Shown here: piece after piece, positions 35,140 through 44,173 of the stretch | Layout of the letters: every line of letters starts with the position of its first letter | Numbering within the stretch: the first letter of the stretch is position 1 | From: Shimia isoporae | Lineage (GTDB): Bacteria > Pseudomonadota > Alphaproteobacteria > Rhodobacterales > Rhodobacteraceae | NCBI RefSeq assembly: GCF_004346865.1 | Contig: NZ_SMGR01000006.1 | Location: 1 to 64,000, forward strand | Direction: 5' to 3' | Length of the DNA stretch: 64,000 bases | Program-made: the position numbers and the translations under genes | The notes under the pieces: model-generated | Seen by the model: the letters and a program-made list of their open reading frames with translations, nothing else | Databases searched by the model: none | What the model was told of the DNA's origin: nothing

Positions 35140-35796
35140 TCAGAACGCGAAGCTGACGGTCGCAACCCAACCTGCGTCATCAAAGACGCTGTTTGCAGTA
35201 CCGTGGTAGGTCACATTCGCAGCAGCAAAGTCGTTGAATGCATAGGAGCCGCCAACGAGCCAGTAGTCATGGTCGAGGGATTCAGAGTGACCGTATTGGC
35301 CTTCAAGCGAGATATTGTCGTTGATCGCATAGCCAACTTCGGCGCGGTAGTTGAAGAATTCGAACTCTGGATCGTATGCCACGTAGCCAGTGAGATCGAG
35401 AGCCGAAGTTGGTGAGAAGAAGACTTGGCCAACGATTTCACCGCAGCAGTTGCCGAGGTTACCATCGTAAAGATAGCGCGCGTAACCGATGTCATAGGAC
35501 CACTGATCGTTGATCGAGTTGCGGTAGCCGAAATAGAGGTCAGTTTCCCAGCTGTTGTCATCGCCAGCGCCGAAGTCCACGTTTGACATCCAGGTGCCGA
35601 AGTAGAAGTTGCCGATCTCGGCCTCGACCCAAGGCTGGATGGCCGCTTTGCCATCGGAGTTGGTAACACCGCTGGAAATGTAGTCGCTGACGAAATCAAC
35701 GCCATAGTACCAGGTGATCTCCTGGGCCGAAGCTGAACTTGCGGCGATAATTGGAGCACAAAAGGCGGCGACTGCGGCTGTTGCTTTGAGTTTCAT
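35140..35796 (-). CDS. TorF/Gcw_chp-family outer-membrane beta-barrel protein, copy 2
   Basis: 218 residues, a tandem paralogue of the preceding gene. The same layout is seen: signal peptide to ASA, GVDFVSDYISSGVTNSDG, then WVEAEIGNF and GTWMSNVDFGAGDD, ending VSFAF. It differs by a vicinal cysteine pair in a loop (GNLGNCCGE), absent from copy 1. The two are similar along the full length, so they arose by duplication. Each is preceded by a gap of about 180-190 bp, so separate promoters are possible. Confidence 0.8.
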   Translation of the reverse strand: MKLKATAAVAAFCAPIIAASSASAQEITWYYGVDFVSDYISSGVTNSDGKAAIQPWVEAEIGNFYFGTWMSNVDFGAGDDNSWETDLYFGYRNSINDQWSYDIGYARYLYDGNLGNCCGEIVGQVFFSPTSALDLTGYVAYDPEFEFFNYRAEVGYAINDNISLEGQYGHSESLDHDYWLVGGSYAFNDFAAANVTYHGTANSVFDDAGWVATVSFAF

Positions 35797-35986
35797 GTCT
35801 AAAGTCCTCGAACTTTTCTTTGGGGAGTGGTGGTAGTCTGGAACGGTATGAACCCGTTAATTTCAACGGGCAATAGGGTCAGCGGTGCATAGCTGTGAAT
35901 TGGCTCGATCGCCCAAGACTACGGCAAGTTCTCTCAATCTAGTTAACGCGTTGTGGCGCCTGATTTGATCTGATTGAATGGCCGGT

Positions 35987-36778
35987 ATGCTGTCATATCA
36001 ACACATCTTCCACGCAGGGAATCTTGCTGACGTTCACAAGCACGCATTAATGGCGACTGCGTTAGAATACCTGACGCAAAAGCCCAAGCCGCTGAGCTAT
36101 CTAGAAACGCATTCGGGGCGGGGAGTTTATCAACTGGACTCACCAGAAGCCGTGAAAACAGGCGAAGCAAGGGTTGGGATTGAAGCTGTTTCCAACTGGT
36201 TCGACAAGGATCATCCATATGCGCGGGCCCTCGAACAGGTGCGGGTTCAACATGGCGACGCCACCTATGCCGGCTCTCCCGCAATCGCATCGACACTATT
36301 GAGAGACATCGACAAGATACAACTTGCTGAGCTCCATCCGCGAGAATGCGGTGCATTAAAAGACGCGATGGCCATGCATTCGGTCCGTGTCTATGAGCAG
36401 GACGGCTTCGAGATGGCCCAAGCACTTTGTCCACCAACGCCGCGTCGTGGTATCATTTTGATTGATCCTAGTTATGAGATCAAAGCCGACTATGCAGCCA
36501 TCCCGAAGTTCATCTCAAAACTGCACAGAAAGTGGAACGTTGGTATTGTTGCGCTCTGGTATCCTATTTTAACCGACAATCCGCATGCTCCAATGCTGAA
36601 GGCTCTGGAGGATTTGAGCCTTCCAAAAGCATTGCGCCACGAAGTCCGGTTTCCCGCCGCTCGGGAAGGACACCGAATGGTCGGATCCGGCATGTTTTTT
36701 GTAAACGCGCCATTCGGCCTTCAAGACGAATGTGACCGGCTGAACGCGCATTTTTCCGGACTTGGAACGCCTCACTGA
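35987..36778 (+). CDS. rlmJ: 23S rRNA (adenine2030-N6)-methyltransferase RlmJ
   Basis: 263 residues from this ATG; an ATG at 35978 would add three. Family homologues begin MLSY.H.FHAGN, exactly as here (MLSYQHIFHAGNLADVHKH). The SAM-binding domain shows LSYLETHSGRGVY and the catalytic motif LIDPSYE (DPPY class). QLAELHPRECGAL and SGMFFVNAPFGL complete the family pattern. Methylates the 23S rRNA in the cytoplasm. Neither start has a clear Shine-Dalgarno, so the choice rests on the family. Confidence 0.9.
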   Translation: MLSYQHIFHAGNLADVHKHALMATALEYLTQKPKPLSYLETHSGRGVYQLDSPEAVKTGEARVGIEAVSNWFDKDHPYARALEQVRVQHGDATYAGSPAIASTLLRDIDKIQLAELHPRECGALKDAMAMHSVRVYEQDGFEMAQALCPPTPRRGIILIDPSYEIKADYAAIPKFISKLHRKWNVGIVALWYPILTDNPHAPMLKALEDLSLPKALRHEVRFPAAREGHRMVGSGMFFVNAPFGLQDECDRLNAHFSGLGTPH

Positions 36779-36816
36779 CCAATTTCAGGCAGATCACGAA
36801 ATTTTTTTGAGGTTTT

Positions 36817-36834
36817 TTGACACATATTAGTGTC
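36817..36834 (+). promoter_or_regulatory. Dyad/-35-like element upstream of mrp operon
   Basis: TTGACA at 36817-36822 resembles a -35 box and overlaps a perfect small dyad, GACAC (36819-36823) and GTGTC (36830-36834), spacer ATATTA. It lies 120 bp before the mrpA start in the only long gap upstream of the operon. No good -10 is seen at 17 bp, so this is tentative. Confidence 0.3.
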
Positions 36835-36956
36835 GTGAATTCGCGCCACCTCAAATCGCCAGATTGCGACGCGATGAGGATTGTGCCTTGCATATGCGGG
36901 CTTTATCTACCCAACTGTTACAAAATCCAAAACGGATCCTCATAGGAGGCGCGTTC

Positions 36957-39821
36957 ATGACGGACGGCACAAACCTGTTGGCGATCATTGCCATTCTCCC
37001 TTTTCTTGGTGCGTTGGTGCCAGGGGTGATGATCAGAGCAGGGCGCAACGCTTGCGCCAGTTTCGCTGCTATTCCGTCGATCCTTGCGCTTATCCTTCTG
37101 GGAACTCTGACGTCTGCGGTCCTTCAAGGAGACGTCATCCACACGTCTTACGAGTGGTTGCCCTCTCTTGGGCTGTCCGTCAGTTTCTTCCTTGATGGCC
37201 TTGGATTGCTGTTTGCGTTGATGATCCTGGGGGTCGGCCTTCTGATCATCCTCTACGCGCGCTATTATCTTTCGGCCGATGACCCGATGGGGCAGTTTTA
37301 TACCTACCTTCTGCTCTTTCAGGGAGCGATGCTGGGTATTGTACTATCCGACAACATACTGCTTTTGCTTATCTTCTGGGAGTTAACAAGTCTCTCATCA
37401 TTCTTGCTCATCGGATATTGGAAGCACCTGCCTGAAGGCCGCCAAGGGGCGAGAATGGCACTGACCGTTACGGGGGCAGGCGGGCTCGCAATGATCGCGG
37501 GCATGCTGATCCTCGGCAATATTGTCGGCAGCTACAACCTGACGGACATTCTCGCTGCAGGAGACACCATCAAGGCCAGCGAGTGGTATCTGCCTGCTTT
37601 GATCCTGATTTTGATCGGGGCTTTCACCAAGTCAGCGCAATTCCCGTTCCACTTCTGGCTGCCTCACGCAATGGCGGCGCCCACTCCAGTGTCAGCTTAC
37701 CTGCACTCAGCCACGATGGTGAAAGCAGGTGTGTTCTTGATGGCGCGTATGTGGCCGGCCCTCGCAGGGACGGACGCATGGTTCTACATAGTTGCGACGA
37801 CTGGTTTGGTGACGATGGTTGTCGGGGCTTTGATTGCTCTTTTCAAAGATGACCTCAAAGCGCTTTTGGCCTTCTCTACCGTTAGCCACCTTGGCCTTTT
37901 GACGATGCTCTTGGGGTTTGGAACCAAAGCCGCTGCCATCGCCGCTGTGTTTCACATCATCAACCACCTGACTTTCAAGGCCGCTTTGTTTATGACGGCG
38001 GGCATTGTCGACCATGAGGCCCATACTCGCGACATAAAACGGTTGGGCGGGTTGGCCAAGCTGATGCCCATAACAGCGACAATTGGGATTATCACGGCGC
38101 TATCCATGGCGGGGACCATTCCGCTCAACGGGTTCATTTCAAAAGAGATGATGCTTGAGGAAGCGGCTCACACCACGTGGTACGGGAACCCTTGGATCGT
38201 ACCGCTGCTGGCCACGATCGGGGCCGGACTGTCGGTGGCGTACTCGTTCCGTTTTATTTTCCATGTATTTGGTGGAAAAGTACGGGATGATTATCCCACC
38301 CATCCGCATGATCCTCCTTTTGGTCTATACGCAGCACCGGCATTTTTGACCGTGTTCGTTGTGTTGATCGGACTGCTGCCAGTTTTGGCAGAGCCGATGG
38401 TGACGGCTGCTGCGAACGCGGTGACGGGGCTGGATACGCACCCGCATCTCAAGCTTTGGCATGGTGTGACACCGGCGCTCTGGATGTCGGTGATTGCCTT
38501 TGTGATTGGTGGCATACTTTTGTCGATCCATGCGCCTCTTGACCGGGCTTGGCTGTCAACGCGCCGACCTGAAGCCAAGGCGATTTTTGATTGGCTCATG
38601 GAACATTGCGCATCTTTCGCGCGTTGGTTTACCGAAACTGTTCACAATGGCGCCATCAGCCGTTACTTGGCAGTCTTTGTCAGCGCAACGGTGGTGCTTG
38701 GCTATTTGGCCTTCTCCAGTGGGGAAATTGCTCCGCAAACTCGCGAGATGTTGCCCGTTCCAATTCCTGTGGCGATTGGCTGGTTGCTGCTTGTCGGCGC
38801 AGTTGCGCTTGTCGTGACAAACCATCACCAACGCTTTCTTTCACTGGTATTCATCAGCATGATCGGATTGGCGATTGCCGCTGGCTTTGTATATCTTTCC
38901 GCTCCCGACCTCGCTCTGACTCAAATATCGGTTGAGACGGTGACGGTAATGCTTCTGTTGCTGGCGCTGCATTTCATGCCGAAATCCACGCCTCGCGAGA
39001 GTTCTAAAGGCATCAAAATCCGCGATGCTGGTATTGCGATTGCCGCGGGTGTTTCGGTGGCTGCGCTAACCATGGCATTCCTGATGCGGGACTTTGACAC
39101 CATTTCGGCATATCACCTTGCAAACTCATACGAAGGTGGCGGCGGTACGAATGTCGTGAACGTCATCCTTGTCGACTTCCGAGGATATGACACCTACGGC
39201 GAGATTATCGTGCTTGGGATCGCTGGGTTGACCATTTATGCGCTGATGGATGCCCTGTTGCGCGGACCAGCAGCAAAGCGGTTGCGGGCTCGCGACTTCT
39301 CGCAGGACAGGTCCCGTGACCGTCACCCGCTGATGATGGTGGTCGCCACGCGCGCGATGCTGCCGATTGCATTGATGGTCGGGGCCTATATTTTCTTGCG
39401 TGGGCACAATCAACCAGGCGGTGGGTTCATCGCAGGTCTGGTCGTTTCCATTGCCTTCCTGATGCAATACATGGCTTCGGGCTTTGCCTGGACGCAGCTG
39501 CGTCAACGTGTTCAGTACCATTCTTTATTGGGCTGGGGTGTTGTGATTGCCGGGCTAACCGGGGTTGGTGCCTGGTTCGCAGGCAAGCCATTCCTGACGA
39601 GCGCCTATGGCTATATCCACTGGCCACCGATCGAGGAGTTTGAGTGGGCCACTGCGATCGCATTTGACCTTGGTGTCTTTCTCGCAGTCATGGGGGCGGT
39701 CATGTTGATGCTTTACAGCCTCAGTCGGATCGCGCGCTTCGCTGGCGAAACCATCAACATTGAACCCATGGATCACGATCCTTCGGCGTCCGCCGATGAA
39801 ACTGAAGCGGAGGCAAAGTAA
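36957..39821 (+). CDS. mrpA: Mrp cation/H+ antiporter subunit A fused to subunit B
   Basis: 954 residues. Residues ~1-650 are the NuoL-like MrpA core, with ELTSLSSFLLIGYW, KSAQFPFHFWLPHAM and TPVSAYLHSATMVKAGVFL, the key proton-path Glu and Lys sites. About 690-760 correspond to the DUF4040 helices (APDLALTQISVETVTV). Residues ~820-930 are the MnhB domain (RAMLPIALMVGAYIFLRGHNQPGGG in pieces). The A-B fusion is normal in proteobacteria (PhaAB). AGGAGG at 36944-36949 fixes this ATG; in-frame upstream starts lack it. First gene of mrpAB-C-D-E-F-G, which exports Na+ or K+ in exchange for protons. Confidence 0.95.
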   Translation: MTDGTNLLAIIAILPFLGALVPGVMIRAGRNACASFAAIPSILALILLGTLTSAVLQGDVIHTSYEWLPSLGLSVSFFLDGLGLLFALMILGVGLLIILYARYYLSADDPMGQFYTYLLLFQGAMLGIVLSDNILLLLIFWELTSLSSFLLIGYWKHLPEGRQGARMALTVTGAGGLAMIAGMLILGNIVGSYNLTDILAAGDTIKASEWYLPALILILIGAFTKSAQFPFHFWLPHAMAAPTPVSAYLHSATMVKAGVFLMARMWPALAGTDAWFYIVATTGLVTMVVGALIALFKDDLKALLAFSTVSHLGLLTMLLGFGTKAAAIAAVFHIINHLTFKAALFMTAGIVDHEAHTRDIKRLGGLAKLMPITATIGIITALSMAGTIPLNGFISKEMMLEEAAHTTWYGNPWIVPLLATIGAGLSVAYSFRFIFHVFGGKVRDDYPTHPHDPPFGLYAAPAFLTVFVVLIGLLPVLAEPMVTAAANAVTGLDTHPHLKLWHGVTPALWMSVIAFVIGGILLSIHAPLDRAWLSTRRPEAKAIFDWLMEHCASFARWFTETVHNGAISRYLAVFVSATVVLGYLAFSSGEIAPQTREMLPVPIPVAIGWLLLVGAVALVVTNHHQRFLSLVFISMIGLAIAAGFVYLSAPDLALTQISVETVTVMLLLLALHFMPKSTPRESSKGIKIRDAGIAIAAGVSVAALTMAFLMRDFDTISAYHLANSYEGGGGTNVVNVILVDFRGYDTYGEIIVLGIAGLTIYALMDALLRGPAAKRLRARDFSQDRSRDRHPLMMVVATRAMLPIALMVGAYIFLRGHNQPGGGFIAGLVVSIAFLMQYMASGFAWTQLRQRVQYHSLLGWGVVIAGLTGVGAWFAGKPFLTSAYGYIHWPPIEEFEWATAIAFDLGVFLAVMGAVMLMLYSLSRIARFAGETINIEPMDHDPSASADETEAEAK

Positions 39822-40189
39822 TGGAATTTCTCGTCGCAAGCGCGATTGGGACGTTGACCGCCGGGGGGGTCTATTTGATCCTCCGATTGCGGGCCTTTCC
39901 GGTTATTCTCGGGATTTCGATGCTGTCATATGCAGTCAACGTTTTCCTTTTTTCGACAGGCCGGCTCGCAGTGGATGCGCCCCCGATTTTGCAAAAATAC
40001 GCCGACGTGCCCTATTCCGATCCGCTTCCACAGGCCCTGGTGCTGACCGCAATCGTGATTTCTTTTGGCATGACGGCAGTTTTGGTGATGTTTGCGCTGG
40101 GTGCCTACCTCGAAGCTGATCACGACCGGATCAACATCCGAGAGGATGATGAACCCGAAGAGACCTCAACTGAAGGGCAGGGCGCATGA
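39821..40189 (+). CDS. mrpC: Mrp antiporter subunit C
   Basis: 122 residues, NuoK-like with three membrane helices (IGTLTAGGVYLILRLRAF, LGISMLSYAVNVFLF, ALVLTAIVISFGMTAVLVM in parts). DPLPQALVLTAIVI is the signature shared by MrpC and NuoK. The acidic, hydrophilic tail is cytoplasmic. The start overlaps the mrpA stop by one base (TAATG). Confidence 0.93.
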   Translation: MEFLVASAIGTLTAGGVYLILRLRAFPVILGISMLSYAVNVFLFSTGRLAVDAPPILQKYADVPYSDPLPQALVLTAIVISFGMTAVLVMFALGAYLEADHDRINIREDDEPEETSTEGQGA

Positions 40190-41721
40190 ACCACTGGATT
40201 ATTGCGCCTGTAATCTTGCCCGCGCTTTTGGCACCGCTTCTGGCGTTTGTAATGCGCCACGACATCGTACTTGCGCGTGTTGCTTCTTCCGTCGGTACAG
40301 TAGTTCTTGCAGGAATTGCGATTGGGCTAACAGCTTTGGAAGCGGGGGGTGGCACGCAGGTCTATTTCCTGGGTGATTGGCCAGCACCGTTTGGCATAGT
40401 TTTGGTACTGGACCGTCTTTCCGCAATCATGGTTCTGCTGACCTCGCTGCTATCTTTGTTGGTGTTGTGGCACGCGATCGCCACAGGATGGGACAACCGA
40501 GGTCGCCATTTCCATGCGCTTTTCCAGTTCCAGTTGATGGGCATCAATGGCGCTTTCCTGACCGGCGATGCGTTCAACCTATTTGTATTCTTCGAAGTCC
40601 TGCTGATTGCCTCCTACGGCCTGATGATCCACGGCGGGGGGCGCGTACGATTGCGTGCTGGCCTCCAATATGTGGTGATGAACTTGGCAGGGTCGACGCT
40701 GTTTTTGTTTGCTCTTGGCACGCTTTACGCGACTACGGGCACCCTCAATATTGCTGACCTTGCAGTAAAAGTGCAGGCGATGCCTTCTGATGATGTTGCG
40801 CTTGTGCGGGTTGCCGCAATCCTGCTCATGATTGTGTTTGCGATCAAAGCAGCGCTCTTCCCAGTTCAATTCTGGCTGCCGGGAACTTATGCCAACGCAC
40901 CTGCGCCCGTTGCGGCGCTATTTGCGATCATGACCAAAGTGGGTGCCTATTCGATCATTCGTATTTACACTGTTGTATTCGGGCCAGACGTCACCGCAAC
41001 GCAGGGCATCGTCACAGAGTGGTTGATGCCTGCTGCGGTCGTTACCTTGTTTGCTGGAGCAATCGGGGTGTTGGGAGCGAAACGTCTGATGCCACTTCTT
41101 GCATTTTCAGTTGTCGGTTCGATGGGAACACTGATGCTGGCCGTTTCAGCCTTCACGCCGTACGCTCTTTCAACGGCTTTGTATTATTTGCTGCATTCGA
41201 CTTTCGCAGCCGCCGCATTGTTCCTTTTGGCCGATTTGGTTGTCAGCCAACGCGGCAATGACGCGCTAACGGCCCAACCTCCTGTGTTGCAGAACGGCTT
41301 TTTTGCTGCCCTGTTCTTTGCTGGGGCGATCGGCATGGCCGGAATGCCGCCGTTGTCCGGTTTTCTGGGCAAGTTGATGGTGATGGACGGCGTACGTGAT
41401 CAAAGCTGGATGGTGCTTGCTTGGACAGCCATTCTGCTCGGCTCTCTTGTTACGATTGTGGGCTTCGCGCGGGCAGGCAGCATGCTTTTCTGGAAGTCCA
41501 CATCGATGTCTGCCGAAGTGACCGGCAATGAGGTGGAAACGGAGAAACGTATTGGGGCTTTGCAGGTTGTTCCAACACTGGCTGCCCTCGGTATGCTTGC
41601 GATCCTGAGCATTTTCGCGGGTCCTGCGTCCCGCTACCTGGAGGCAACCGCGGATCAATTGTTTGACAACAGCGATTATGTGTCCGCGGTGTTGTCCCGT
41701 GCTGGGGAGGGTCAGGAATGA
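40186..41721 (+). CDS. mrpD: Mrp antiporter subunit D
   Basis: 511 residues, NuoN/M-like with about 14 membrane helices. FNLFVFFEVLLIASYGLM carries the conserved Glu, and KAALFPVQFWLPGTYANAP with AALFAIMTKVGAYSIIR carries the lysines of the proton channel. PPLSGFLGKLMVM is the expected broken-helix motif. The ATG overlaps the mrpC stop (ATGA). Confidence 0.94.
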   Translation: MNHWIIAPVILPALLAPLLAFVMRHDIVLARVASSVGTVVLAGIAIGLTALEAGGGTQVYFLGDWPAPFGIVLVLDRLSAIMVLLTSLLSLLVLWHAIATGWDNRGRHFHALFQFQLMGINGAFLTGDAFNLFVFFEVLLIASYGLMIHGGGRVRLRAGLQYVVMNLAGSTLFLFALGTLYATTGTLNIADLAVKVQAMPSDDVALVRVAAILLMIVFAIKAALFPVQFWLPGTYANAPAPVAALFAIMTKVGAYSIIRIYTVVFGPDVTATQGIVTEWLMPAAVVTLFAGAIGVLGAKRLMPLLAFSVVGSMGTLMLAVSAFTPYALSTALYYLLHSTFAAAALFLLADLVVSQRGNDALTAQPPVLQNGFFAALFFAGAIGMAGMPPLSGFLGKLMVMDGVRDQSWMVLAWTAILLGSLVTIVGFARAGSMLFWKSTSMSAEVTGNEVETEKRIGALQVVPTLAALGMLAILSIFAGPASRYLEATADQLFDNSDYVSAVLSRAGEGQE

Positions 41722-42206
41722 TGAAGCGTTTTTTGCCGCATCCGTTCTTCAGTTTTGTTTTGGTGATTATCTGGCTGATGCTGGTGAACAAGGTCACCGT
41801 GGGCAATATCCTACTAGGTTCAATTTTAGCCATCCTCGTGCCAATTCTGACGGCTCCATATTGGCCGGGGCATCCCCACGTGAAATCCGGGGTGCGTGTT
41901 CTTGAATATATGGCGGTGGTGCTTTGGGACATTGTTGTCGCTAACTTTCAGGTTGCGGCGATTATTCTCTTCAAGCGCCGTAGAAACATCCATTCCCGTT
42001 GGGTTGTTGTGCCGCTGGAAATCACGACACCCGAGGCCATCACCATACTGGCTGGAACCATCACAATGACACCCGGCACGGTGTCAGCGATGCTGTCCGC
42101 TGACGGTCGAAGTATCCTTGTACATTGCCTGGATTGTGATGAACCACAGGCCGTTCGAGACGAAATCAAAAACCGCTATGAGCGTCGTCTGAAGGAGATT
42201 TTCTGA
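41718..42206 (+). CDS. mrpE: Mrp antiporter subunit E
   Basis: 162 residues. The N-terminal membrane helices (FFSFVLVIIWLMLVNKVTVG and ILLGSILAILVPIL) are followed by a soluble domain containing ITTPEAITILAGTITMTPGT, the MrpE signature. Starts with ATGATG overlapping the mrpD stop. Confidence 0.92.
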   Translation: MMKRFLPHPFFSFVLVIIWLMLVNKVTVGNILLGSILAILVPILTAPYWPGHPHVKSGVRVLEYMAVVLWDIVVANFQVAAIILFKRRRNIHSRWVVVPLEITTPEAITILAGTITMTPGTVSAMLSADGRSILVHCLDCDEPQAVRDEIKNRYERRLKEIF

Positions 42207-42475
42207 TGTTGACCTTTGCAACTCTGTTCGCGGTTTTCTGTTTTGCTTTTGGACTGCTTTTCAATCTCTGGCGAATTGCGCGCGGGCCAAGCAACGCAGA
42301 CCGTATTCTTGCGCTGGATACGATGGTCATTAACGTCATTGCCCTACTGGTTTTGTACGGGATCTACGAAAGCACTGCCGTCTACTACGAAGCTTCCATG
42401 TTGGTTGCCATGGTCGGTTTTGTTTCAACTGTAGCCTATTGCCGCTTCGTTCTGCGCGGCGACATTATTGAGTGA
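42206..42475 (+). CDS. mrpF: Mrp antiporter subunit F
   Basis: 89 residues with three helices. RIARGPSNADRILALDTM is the MrpF signature, and the last helix ends in the basic YCRFVLRGD. The start overlaps the mrpE stop as TGATG. Confidence 0.92.
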   Translation: MLTFATLFAVFCFAFGLLFNLWRIARGPSNADRILALDTMVINVIALLVLYGIYESTAVYYEASMLVAMVGFVSTVAYCRFVLRGDIIE

Positions 42476-42482
42476 GGTCGGT

Positions 42483-42872
42483 ATGGAATTTCTGATCGAA
42501 GCCTTGATTGCATTCTTTCTCGTCATTGCCGGAGTTTTCGGCCTTGTAGGGAGTTTTGGCCTCGTCAAGCTCGAGGATACGATGCAGCGTCTTCATGCTC
42601 CGACAAAGGCGACGACCGTGGGAGTGGGAGGGGTATTGATAGCATCCATGCTCTATTTTGCCCTGATCAAGGAGAGCCTGAGTTTTCACGAACTGCTGAT
42701 CACAATTTTTCTTTTCCTGACGGCGCCAGTCAGCGCCCACTTCATAGCGAAAACATACATCCAAAGCCGCGTTCGAGAGAAAGAGCTTCCGGAAACCCAA
42801 AGTCCTTATGGCTGGGCGGTGTATGACGACAGCCCGTCTCATCCCGAGGACGACGGACCTCAGGACGATTGA
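42483..42872 (+). CDS. mrpG: Mrp antiporter subunit G
   Basis: 129 residues with three helices. VFGLVGSFGLVKLEDTMQRLHAP (in parts) and KATTVGVGG are the MrpG signature, and TAPVSAHFIAKTY lies at the third helix. The ATG at 42483 has GAGG five bases upstream; a TTG at 42468 is less likely. The tail is acidic. Last gene of the operon; two weak hairpins at 42907-42940 (TTCGCC/GGCGAA and GCTTG/CAAGC stems) follow without a U tract. Confidence 0.92.
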   Translation: MEFLIEALIAFFLVIAGVFGLVGSFGLVKLEDTMQRLHAPTKATTVGVGGVLIASMLYFALIKESLSFHELLITIFLFLTAPVSAHFIAKTYIQSRVREKELPETQSPYGWAVYDDSPSHPEDDGPQDD

Positions 42873-43033
42873 TGGCCGTGTTTCTCTGAGCGCGCTTTTC
42901 ACTTTTTTCGCCTGACACAAGGCGAAGCTTGTTTGCAAGCTATGGCCGTGATTTGATGCCCTTAGCTGCGTGGCTCGTACCGTAGACTACGGAATCGAGC
43001 CCGCCTCCTAATTGGTAATCAGGACGGCCTATA

Positions 43034-44170
43034 ATGTTCACAAAAAATAGATTTCGAACGCCTGCTATTGCTTTGATCGCTGCATTGGGCGCGAGTTTGA
43101 GTTTTGCGCAAGACGCGCAGGCGCCAAAGGTTACGGTTGCGGCCGCGTACACCGACGAACTGATCAGCGAAGTGACGTTTATTGCTAAGGGCGCTGCGAT
43201 TGACAAAGTCGATATTCGTGCGCGTGTCAGCGGATTTGTCGAAGAGATTTATGTTGCGGACGGCGATGCCGTTTCTGCTGGGGATCAACTCTACAAGATC
43301 GAACCTGAGGTCTATCAGGCTGCTCTGGCTGCCCGGCAGGCTGATCTTGCTCAGGCCGAAGCTAATCTGCAGCTAACCGAAGTGGAACTGGCCCGTAAAA
43401 CCGAGTTGTTTGAAAGAGATGTAGGCACAGAGGCTGATCGAGATGTCGCCTTTGCTGATAACCAAGTAGCGATTGCCCAAGTCCAAATCGCCAAAGCGGC
43501 CATCCAGCAGGCACAGCTGGATTTGAGCTACACCGAGGTCCATGCGCCATTTGACGGCCGCGTGGGTAAGTCGGTTGTCAGTGTTGGAGAGCTTGTGGGG
43601 CCTAGCACAGATCCACTGATCAACTTGGTACGTGTCAAACCTATGCACGTGGAGTTTGCGCTGTCAGAAAAACAGTTGATCGACCTGCTGGAACACAAGG
43701 AGAATATGGTTGGTGCGCATGATGCAGCGGACGACATCCCGAACGTCATCGCGGTTCTTCCAAATGGTGACGAAGTGGACGAGATTGGCAAAGTCGTTTT
43801 CGTTGACAATGTCATCAACCCAGCGACTGGCACGATAACGCTGCGCGCAAAGTTTGAAAACGAGTCCGGTTTGATCGTGGACGGTTCGTTCCTGAACGTG
43901 CGCCTCGAAAGCCAAAAACCTTCCGAGTTCCTGATGATCCCGCAGGCCAGCGTGCAGCGTGACCAGCGAGGTGACTTCGTTCTTGTTGTTGGTCAGCAAC
44001 GAACTGTCGAACAGCGATATGTCGAACTTGGTCGACAAGTTGAGGCTGCAGTAGTTGTCGAGAGCGGCTTGCGTGAAGGTGAAGCTGTGATCGTCGAAGG
44101 CTTGCAGCGGGTGCGCCCGGGCGTCGAGGTCGACGCAGTGCTCGCCGGTTCTCCCACAGAGGAGAACTGA
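43034..44170 (+). CDS. RND efflux periplasmic adaptor subunit
   Basis: 378 residues, AcrA/MexA (HlyD) family. The signal peptide is cleaved near SFA; no lipobox Cys is present, so the protein is not a lipoprotein. Lipoyl half-motif VSGFVEEIYVADGDAVSAGD, an alpha-helical hairpin (~100-165, ARQADLAQAEANLQL), second lipoyl half TEVHAPFDGRVGKS, beta-barrel (INPATGTITLRAKF) and membrane-proximal domain follow in order. Bridges the pump with an outer-membrane channel. The pump gene starts three bases after its stop. No TolC-type gene is present in the window. Confidence 0.92.
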   Translation: MFTKNRFRTPAIALIAALGASLSFAQDAQAPKVTVAAAYTDELISEVTFIAKGAAIDKVDIRARVSGFVEEIYVADGDAVSAGDQLYKIEPEVYQAALAARQADLAQAEANLQLTEVELARKTELFERDVGTEADRDVAFADNQVAIAQVQIAKAAIQQAQLDLSYTEVHAPFDGRVGKSVVSVGELVGPSTDPLINLVRVKPMHVEFALSEKQLIDLLEHKENMVGAHDAADDIPNVIAVLPNGDEVDEIGKVVFVDNVINPATGTITLRAKFENESGLIVDGSFLNVRLESQKPSEFLMIPQASVQRDQRGDFVLVVGQQRTVEQRYVELGRQVEAAVVVESGLREGEAVIVEGLQRVRPGVEVDAVLAGSPTEEN

Positions 44171-44173
44171 TCC

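Noticed and set aside
42907-42940. Two small hairpins after mrpG as a terminator
   Set aside because: Stems of 6 and 5 bp without a U tract are too weak to call; mentioned only under mrpG.
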